This document shows, one piece after another, positions 58,661-64,000 of a stretch of DNA of 64,000 nucleotides; positions within the stretch are counted from its first letter, which is position 1, and every line of letters starts with the position of its first letter. The stretch lies in the NCBI GenBank assembly GCA_024742665.1, contig JANSYA010000001.1:310001-374000 (forward strand). The letters run 5' to 3'. The DNA comes from a bacterium (GTDB lineage Bacteria; Spirochaetota; Leptospiria; Leptospirales; Leptonemataceae). The position numbers and the translations under genes were made by a program. The notes beneath the pieces were generated by a model that saw nothing but the letters and a program-made list of their open reading frames with translations, was not told the origin of the DNA and did not search any database.

Positions 58661-60646
58661 ATGCGCAGCAGTATTTATCCTTACGATAATATGATCACCG
58701 AGGACGGTTTCGTCTGGGCCGTCTCGAAAAAGAACGACGCGCTGCAGGCGGTCGTCGTCTTCGAAGACGTTTCGCAGCGCTTCCTCGACGAGATGGCCGA
58801 AGAACCCGTCGACTTCATTATGCGCAGTCGATTATGCCAGCTGGGCCTCGATTGCGAATTGACGAATATCGACCGTCCGCCCGGCACCACGCATCGCTTA
58901 GAGGTGACGGTGACCCTTGGCAGCGCTCGCGGGCAGGTCGCGGATGCCGTGCTCGAATTCGTCAGCCGCAATCACGATAAGATTCGACTGGGCAAGCTGT
59001 TTATGCTCGCGCGCAAGCGCCGTTTGAACTACGAACAGATCTTACAGAACGTATATACTTCATCGACGCCGCTGATCGAAGCGAACGAACTGCATCGGGG
59101 ACCCGGCGACTGCATCGTCATTCCTGTGGATCATATCGAGTACGAATATTATACGAAGAGTCTTCCGAGCGCGGATCAGCTGCGCTATCTTTTGAATCAG
59201 GGTACGCGGCGGGATTTGGACTTCTTTCGCCATACGCATCATCGCGAAGTGCCGCTGCTCGTTGCGCCCGGCGGGTGGGTGCTCAGTCAAATGCCGCTCT
59301 TTCGCGTACGCGAACATTTCGCGTACATCGCCGGCCTGACTCTCGGCGGCGAAATCGTGCCGGAGCTGCGCCACGCGAGCGCGCGTCTCTTCGATCCGCT
59401 CAGCTACAACGAAACCAATACTCGCCAGATGATCGAAGTCTTTAACACTTCCGATCGCGAAGTTCGTTTCGACGGCGTCGCGATCGAAGTCTATCGTCCG
59501 GAGCGTCGCCGCTGTTCGATACAAATCCCCGCGACGATTCGCATGTCCGAGCTGGTCGCGGCGAAATCCGAGCTGGCCGGCTGGATGGATCGCACGCTGG
59601 TCGGCACGAGTCTCGCGAACGGCAAGCGCGTCAAACACGCGGCCTTTATCGTCGATGCGAGCGAGCTGGAAAAAATCGAAGAGATTAAATATACTACGAT
59701 CAGCGACGCGACCGTTCGCGCCCGGGATCGCGGCGATTTGCGTTTGAAAGATTGTCCCGAATTCGATTTGCTCGAAGAGATTCAGCAGGGTTATATTCGC
59801 GCGACGGGCTTTTTGTTATCATATTATTTTCCGCGCTGGGATATCTGCTCGAAGATCGACATGAGCTGCGATAAAGTCGCCGCTTTGATCTTTCGTAAGG
59901 CTTCCCAGCGCAACGATCCCTTCTTTTCGGAGTTCGACATCTCGCGCTTAAAAAATTTCTATAATCTGGGAGTGCGGTGCCTCTGGCTGCGAGGCGATCA
60001 GGTTACCGAATACGTGATGCGCGACGACTGCGGATTTTTTATGCCCTCGGATTTGATCGAACGTTTCCAGGCGGCGACCTTCTTCGCCTGCTATGGATCG
60101 AGCGCCGTCGTCGACGAAGAGACCATCGCCGAGCTTCCGGCTTTCTTCGGTCAGCTCCGGGAGCTCTTCGGCGAAATCGGCGTGGTGACCGGGGGCGGCC
60201 CGCGTTTGATGGAAGCGGTGAATCGCAAAGCGCAAGAGGCCGGCATCTTATCCGCGAGCAGCGCTCTATCGACGGAGTTCACTGAGAATCCCCAGGCGCT
60301 CAACAATTTCAGCGACGTGTTCATGTACTTCGACGAATACTGTCGGCACGTGCGCCAGAAGAATTTCAGCATCGCGCGATTTCCGATCTTTTTTCCAGGC
60401 GGGGTGGGCACGCTGGAAGAGGTCGGCATTGAACTATGCAATTTGAAGCTGGGCATCCACCAGAACGCGCCGTACATTTTCGTGGGCTCCGAGTACTGGA
60501 AGCCGATCCTGGATTTTTTGCAGCAGGCCGTGCGCGAAAAGATGGTCGGCGAAAAACTGCTTACGAACGTGCATCTCGTCGATTCACTTGAAGAAGCGGT
60601 GAACGTGTATCGCGGTTTCATTCTTTCGCCGGCGCGCCTGGCCTGA
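58661..60646 (+). CDS. Large protein with C-terminal LOG (lysine-decarboxylase-like) domain
   Basis: 661 residues. Residues about 480-661 are a LOG/TIGR00730-type Rossmann domain: ACYGSSAVVDEETIAEL, VVTGGGPRLMEAVNRKAQEAG (about 507-527) and PGGVGTLEEVGIEL (about 579-592), the PGGxGTxxE nucleotide-binding motif. LOG enzymes hydrolyse nucleotide 5'-monophosphates of the cytokinin-precursor type. The first 450 residues have no motif I know; they are well-ordered with several Arg/Asp-rich strands, including HTHHREVPLL and IRATGFLLSYYF. Normal LOG proteins are about 200 residues, so this is a fusion. It is four bases after the kinase gene, ten bases before the glycosyltransferase. Confidence 0.75.
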   Translation: MRSSIYPYDNMITEDGFVWAVSKKNDALQAVVVFEDVSQRFLDEMAEEPVDFIMRSRLCQLGLDCELTNIDRPPGTTHRLEVTVTLGSARGQVADAVLEFVSRNHDKIRLGKLFMLARKRRLNYEQILQNVYTSSTPLIEANELHRGPGDCIVIPVDHIEYEYYTKSLPSADQLRYLLNQGTRRDLDFFRHTHHREVPLLVAPGGWVLSQMPLFRVREHFAYIAGLTLGGEIVPELRHASARLFDPLSYNETNTRQMIEVFNTSDREVRFDGVAIEVYRPERRRCSIQIPATIRMSELVAAKSELAGWMDRTLVGTSLANGKRVKHAAFIVDASELEKIEEIKYTTISDATVRARDRGDLRLKDCPEFDLLEEIQQGYIRATGFLLSYYFPRWDICSKIDMSCDKVAALIFRKASQRNDPFFSEFDISRLKNFYNLGVRCLWLRGDQVTEYVMRDDCGFFMPSDLIERFQAATFFACYGSSAVVDEETIAELPAFFGQLRELFGEIGVVTGGGPRLMEAVNRKAQEAGILSASSALSTEFTENPQALNNFSDVFMYFDEYCRHVRQKNFSIARFPIFFPGGVGTLEEVGIELCNLKLGIHQNAPYIFVGSEYWKPILDFLQQAVREKMVGEKLLTNVHLVDSLEEAVNVYRGFILSPARLA

Positions 60647-60656
60647 GGTTATCGCT

Positions 60657-61832
60657 TTGGCCGCGCGAACCACTCCGGCGCTGTACGCCGTTTGCACAAA
60701 CCACGGTTTCGGTCACGCTTCGCGCAGTCTGGCCGTACTGCGCGAGACGCATCGCCTGGCGCCGGAGCTGCGGATCATATTAAATACAACCGTGCCGGAA
60801 GACTTCGCGCGTTCCATGCTGGGCGACACGCCGGTCGAATTTCGCGCGCGTCCGCTCGACGTCGGCATTCACCAGAAAGATTTCCTGACGATGGATCTGG
60901 AAACGACTCTGAGCGCCGCGGACGCGCTGTATTTACAGGACGCCGGCGACTTGCTTGCGGCCGACGAAGCGCGCTTCTTGAAACAGGAACACGTCGGCCT
61001 GGTGCTGGCGGATATTCCACCGCTGGCGGCGGACGTCGCGGAGAAAGCCGGCGTTGCCTGCTGGATGCTCGGTAATTTCAGCTGGGACTTTATCTATCGG
61101 GCCTACGCTCCGCAGGACGCGGCCTTCGCGCATATCGCCGATCGTATCGTCGCGAGCTACAGCAAAGCCGAACGATTGTTTCGCCCGCCCTTCAGCGAAG
61201 GCGCAAGTATGGACGCCGTCTTTTCGCGGATTACGAACGTTGGCTTGACCGGCGGCCGGCCGCGATTTGATCGAAGCGAAGTGCTGCAGCGGCTCGGTCT
61301 GAGTGCGGAGCTCGACAGCCTGAATATATCCGAAACGCAGCTTGTGCTCCTGAGTTTCGGCGGCCTCGGTCTGGCCGGCATTCCCTACGCAGGCCTGGCC
61401 GAATTCGACGGTCGCCGGCGACCGCGCCGGATCTTTTTAACTTTCGATCGCGGAGCGCCGCCGGAAATTCCCAATCTACGCGTCATCGCGGACCCGGAGC
61501 TGCGACAGGTCGATCTTTTGCCTTTCGTAGAGCGAATCATTTCGAAGCCGGGACACGGAACCTTCTGCGAAGTGGCGCGCACGGGGACGCCCTTCGTCTG
61601 CCTGGAGCGCGCAGACTTTCCCGAAACTCCCGAACTGCTCCGGCAGCTGCGAAACTATTTTACGCATCGCGTGCTGTCCCTCGACCAGTTCTTTCGCGGC
61701 GACTGGAATTTTATAACGGACGAGCTTTCGCCGCCTGAGAATGTGCTCCGGTCGGGCAGGGGGGATCTAAACGACTCCGACGGCAATCTCAGCATCGCCC
61801 GCGAGATCGCCGGACATTTCGCCCGCGTTTAG
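60657..61832 (+). CDS. Glycosyltransferase-like protein (L-arabinokinase N-terminal type)
   Basis: 391 residues from TTG 60657, with GAGG about eight bases upstream. It has a GT-B-like fold: CTNHGFGHASRSLAVLRETHRL at the N-terminus (GHG-x-GH-x-R type), CWMLGNFSWDFIYRAY, LLSFGGLGLAG, and ISKPGHGTFCEVARTGTPFVCLERADFPE, which matches the nucleotide-sugar-binding part of plant arabinokinase N-domains and MGT/MurG-like enzymes. Donor and acceptor are unknown. It closes the mpl-kinase-LOG run, so a role in cell-envelope sugar metabolism is possible. Confidence 0.7.
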   Translation: MAARTTPALYAVCTNHGFGHASRSLAVLRETHRLAPELRIILNTTVPEDFARSMLGDTPVEFRARPLDVGIHQKDFLTMDLETTLSAADALYLQDAGDLLAADEARFLKQEHVGLVLADIPPLAADVAEKAGVACWMLGNFSWDFIYRAYAPQDAAFAHIADRIVASYSKAERLFRPPFSEGASMDAVFSRITNVGLTGGRPRFDRSEVLQRLGLSAELDSLNISETQLVLLSFGGLGLAGIPYAGLAEFDGRRRPRRIFLTFDRGAPPEIPNLRVIADPELRQVDLLPFVERIISKPGHGTFCEVARTGTPFVCLERADFPETPELLRQLRNYFTHRVLSLDQFFRGDWNFITDELSPPENVLRSGRGDLNDSDGNLSIAREIAGHFARV

Positions 61833-61924
61833 TTCTTGTCAGGGCGGCGGGGCGTAGATCTACTTTCTGCGGAACCGATCGATTCGAATATTTGTTCGCG
61901 ATTTAATTCAGGCTGCTACAATCT

Positions 61925-62551
61925 ATGTCCACCGAGAATTCTGAGTCGGTAAATCCGGAATTGGAAAGTCTGCGATCCGGCGTCGCGGCCTGTGAGCAGT
62001 GTCGCCTGCATACGACGCGCACGCAAACGGTCTTCGGCGAAGGCGCCGCCGACGCCGAAGTGATGTTCATCGGCGAGGGGCCGGGGCGTCAGGAAGATTT
62101 GAGCGGACGGCCTTTCGTCGGCCGGGCGGGCGAGTTACTCACGCGCATCATCGAAAAGGGGATGGGCGTGCCCCGTTCCCGGGTCTATATCGCCAATATC
62201 GTGAAGTGCCGTCCGACCGTTGACATGCAGTTCCAGCGCGATCGTCCGCCGGAGCCGGACGAAACCGCCGCCTGCAGTCCGTATCTTCTGCGTCAGATTG
62301 AGCTGATTCGTCCGAAAGTCATCGTAACCCTGGGCGGCCCTTCGACTAAGTTTATATTAAATACAACTACGGGGATTACAAGATTGCGCGGTCGCTGGGG
62401 CGATTTTCGCGGCATTCCCGTTATGCCGACCTTTCATCCCAGCTACGTGCTGCGAAACGGCGGCGACCAGAGCCCGCTGCGGCGCGAAGTCTGGAGCGAT
62501 ATCAAGCAGGTGCTGGAGCGCCTGGGCTGGCCGATTCCAAAGCGATCCTGA
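61925..62551 (+). CDS. Uracil-DNA glycosylase, family 4
   Basis: 208 residues. It removes uracil from DNA in base-excision repair. Family 4 markers: ACEQCRLHTTRTQ (two Cys of the 4Fe-4S cluster), FIGEGPGRQEDLSGRPFVGRAGELL with the catalytic region GEGPG, IVKCRP (third Cys), DETAACSPYLL (fourth Cys), VTLGGPSTKF and TFHPSYVLR (motif 2 HPSxLL). TACAAT (61917-61922) lies directly upstream but is too close to the ATG to be sure of as a -10 box. It is a single gene. Confidence 0.93.
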   Translation: MSTENSESVNPELESLRSGVAACEQCRLHTTRTQTVFGEGAADAEVMFIGEGPGRQEDLSGRPFVGRAGELLTRIIEKGMGVPRSRVYIANIVKCRPTVDMQFQRDRPPEPDETAACSPYLLRQIELIRPKVIVTLGGPSTKFILNTTTGITRLRGRWGDFRGIPVMPTFHPSYVLRNGGDQSPLRREVWSDIKQVLERLGWPIPKRS

Positions 62552-62613
62552 GATTTTCGCGGGTCGGCAGGAATGCCAGGAATCATATCCGGAATTATAC
62601 GAAGAAGCGTACT

Positions 62614-63729
62614 ATGTCATATATACTCAGCACAGGCGACATCGATCGAATGGAGTTCTTCCGGGAACGCGCGCCCGGCGTATTTCGCTGGTTGGTTTCC
62701 GTGTTGGGCGTCGCGGCGCTGTGCGCGGGGCCCGCTCTGTACTACGGCGAATACCTGCGCGCTCTTGATCTCCCGGTGATGCTCGCGGGTTTCGGACTGC
62801 TCTTAATCGCCGCCGGCCAGTTATTAGGGATTCAAATTCGAAGTCTGCCCGCCGCGATGGCGCTGGACAATCGCCGGGGTGTCCTGGAAATCCGGGAGCA
62901 CGACGGTCGCGAATTTTCGTTGGGCTACGGCGATATAGAACGCGTCGCTCTGCGCATGCGCGGCCGGGGTCGCGTGGTCGTCGCCCTGATTCGAAGCAAC
63001 GGCGCCTACTGGGATCTCTATCGCACGAACCGCCGCTCGACGGCGAGCGAAGTCGGCACGCGGATTCAGAATTTTATTCAGCAGGGGCGACGCAAAGAGC
63101 GCACATATCCGGATCCCGGCGAAGGTTTCGAAGAGGCGCAGGACCCGACGGCGATCTACTGGCGCGATCGATTGATGCCCCGGGCGTCGCTTTGGGTCTT
63201 CTGGTTGATCGCCGGTATGGCGACGCTTGCGGGAGGCTTTTTATTGCGCGCGGAGTTTTCGCTGAACGTGGCGGCGGGCCTGCCCGCCATCGCTCTGGGT
63301 TTATTCGCCGCCTTTTTGCTCTTCGGTCTGTGGTTCGATCGCCGGGGGATTCGCGTCTGTGAAGCAGGATTTGAATACGGCTTCGCACGCCGCGATCAGT
63401 GGGTCACGCGTAAGTCTATTGATTTCGCCGACATCGCGGACGAACTCTATAACTTCGATATGTACGGCGGCGTGCCGGAGATTCTATTGCCCGACGCGGA
63501 GCTGTATCCCCGGATTACCGGTCGCGATGCGCCGGCGGCGGGTTCGGGCGCCGGCCAATCGCCGGCTGCGAGCTCAAAGTCCAAAATCGGTCAGGAGCTC
63601 GCGCGAATCAAAGCGGATGCGCGTGCGGGCCTGCGTGTGGCTCGCTTCACGCTGTCGGGAGTCGGTGCGGGGGACGCTCTGGCCCTGGAGTTCTGGCTGC
63701 AAAAACAGCGCCGCGAACATCGGACATAA
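62614..63729 (+). CDS. Four-helix membrane protein of unknown function
   Basis: 371 residues. Helices WLVSVLGVAALCAGPALYYG and VMLAGFGLLLIAAGQLLG near the start, then a soluble stretch, then ASLWVFWLIAGMATLAGGFL and GLPAIALGLFAAFLLFGLWF, then a C-terminal soluble domain. The architecture is like the 37707 protein (two helices, soluble, two helices, soluble), including LDNRRGVLEIREHDGREF and DRRGIRVCEAG beta segments, but I cannot show homology by eye. No known family. Confidence 0.55.
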   Translation: MSYILSTGDIDRMEFFRERAPGVFRWLVSVLGVAALCAGPALYYGEYLRALDLPVMLAGFGLLLIAAGQLLGIQIRSLPAAMALDNRRGVLEIREHDGREFSLGYGDIERVALRMRGRGRVVVALIRSNGAYWDLYRTNRRSTASEVGTRIQNFIQQGRRKERTYPDPGEGFEEAQDPTAIYWRDRLMPRASLWVFWLIAGMATLAGGFLLRAEFSLNVAAGLPAIALGLFAAFLLFGLWFDRRGIRVCEAGFEYGFARRDQWVTRKSIDFADIADELYNFDMYGGVPEILLPDAELYPRITGRDAPAAGSGAGQSPAASSKSKIGQELARIKADARAGLRVARFTLSGVGAGDALALEFWLQKQRREHRT

Positions 63730-63791
63730 TCTGCGGCCAGAACTGGCTATCTGCGATAATCAAAAAACTTAACTCGAGTAAAATTTTCCTG

Positions 63792-63820
63792 TTGCAAGCG
63801 GGCCGCGCAGGCTTTACAAT
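63792..63820 (+). promoter_or_regulatory. Strong sigma-70-type promoter before the last gene
   Basis: TTGCAA (63792-63797), a 17-base spacer and TACAAT (63815-63820). The start site falls on 63826-63827, the first base or two of the ATG at 63826, so the transcript would be leaderless. Confidence 0.65.
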
Positions 63821-63825
63821 TGCAT

Positions 63826-64000
63826 ATGATCCGCAGCAACTATTACGAAGACAACCCCGATCTCCAGCGTCACGTCGATGCTTTCATCGATTGGAATGAG
63901 ATCGTCGAGCTGTATGAAGACGGCTTTCGCGACGCGAAAGAGTACGACGAGTCCGGCGACGAACGCCTGGCCTTCGCGCCGCGCAGCGTTGAAGAGGCGG
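63826..64000 (+). CDS. Probable acyl-CoA dehydrogenase, N-terminus only
   Basis: 58 codons are visible before the window ends. The start MIRSNYYEDNPDLQRHVDAF followed by IDWNEIVELYEDGF and DERLAFAPRSVEEA recalls the extra N-terminal helices of large acyl-CoA dehydrogenases of spirochaetes and deltaproteobacteria. The match is from memory and too short for certainty; no FAD or active-site residue is in view. The predicted transcription start coincides with the ATG. Confidence 0.5.
   Translation, partial: MIRSNYYEDNPDLQRHVDAFIDWNEIVELYEDGFRDAKEYDESGDERLAFAPRSVEEA

Overview
The window is a continuous stretch of GC-rich bacterial chromosome. I see no tRNA, rRNA, CRISPR array, insertion sequence or prophage. 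Gene content suggests a spirochaete of the order Leptospirales (Leptonema/Turneriella-like). The clues are many lipobox lipoproteins, an OmpL47-type surface/periplasmic protein, several lipoprotein-anchored 7TM (7TMR-DISM) sensors, a SiaABC phospho-switch, MBOAT acyltransferase and UDG type 4. This placement is an inference from content; there is no marker gene to prove it.

Layout. 1-3.6 kb: 3' part of a membrane pyrophosphatase, a DUF4157 (eCIS-associated) HELAH protein and a small lipoprotein. 3.8-7.8 kb: a MIP18/DUF59 Fe-S assembly factor, two alpha/beta hydrolases and L-2-hydroxyglutarate dehydrogenase. 8.1-19.6 kb: a signalling block. It has two tandem 7TMR-DISM sensors (one with a PP2C phosphatase output, one a hybrid kinase) convergent with a six-gene minus-strand operon: FecR/LysM, OmpL47-like, SiaA phosphatase, SiaB kinase, SiaC, and a soluble histidine kinase where other bacteria have the SiaD diguanylate cyclase. 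19.7-25.4 kb: endonuclease I, SRPBCC protein, LCAT-like lipase, SDR-like protein, beta-propeller lipoprotein, bacteriohemerythrin. 25.5-30 kb: a complete RNA-repair locus, rtcR divergent from rtcBA, with a textbook sigma-54 promoter and a probable RtcR operator pair; a 1592-residue Lhr helicase converges on it.

35-48 kb: two lipoproteins, an Imm11-like protein, a fatty acid desaturase with a clear operator, two STAS proteins, pirin, DAHP synthase, a divergent MTHFR-family protein, MBOAT, an NrnA-like DHH phosphoesterase and a CCA-enzyme relative that has lost its nucleotidyltransferase motifs. 48-54.5 kb: hpt, a phasin-like protein, a 22-bp palindromic tandem repeat, a hybrid kinase, an unusual array of six small hairpins, a GT4 glycosyltransferase, thiol peroxidase and membrane proteins. 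54.5-63.7 kb: a tight run of mpl, a third 7TMR-DISM hybrid kinase, a LOG-domain protein with a large unknown N-terminal region and an arabinokinase-N-like glycosyltransferase, then UDG and a membrane protein. The window ends in the start of a probable acyl-CoA dehydrogenase.

The points most worth a second look are the SiaABC switch rewired to a histidine kinase, the hairpin array at 51239-51354, the 22-bp palindromic satellite, the RtcR operator pair with a predicted leaderless rtcB start, the Cys-Cys-Cys leader ORF over a terminator at 7983-8099, and the orphan DUF4157 protein.
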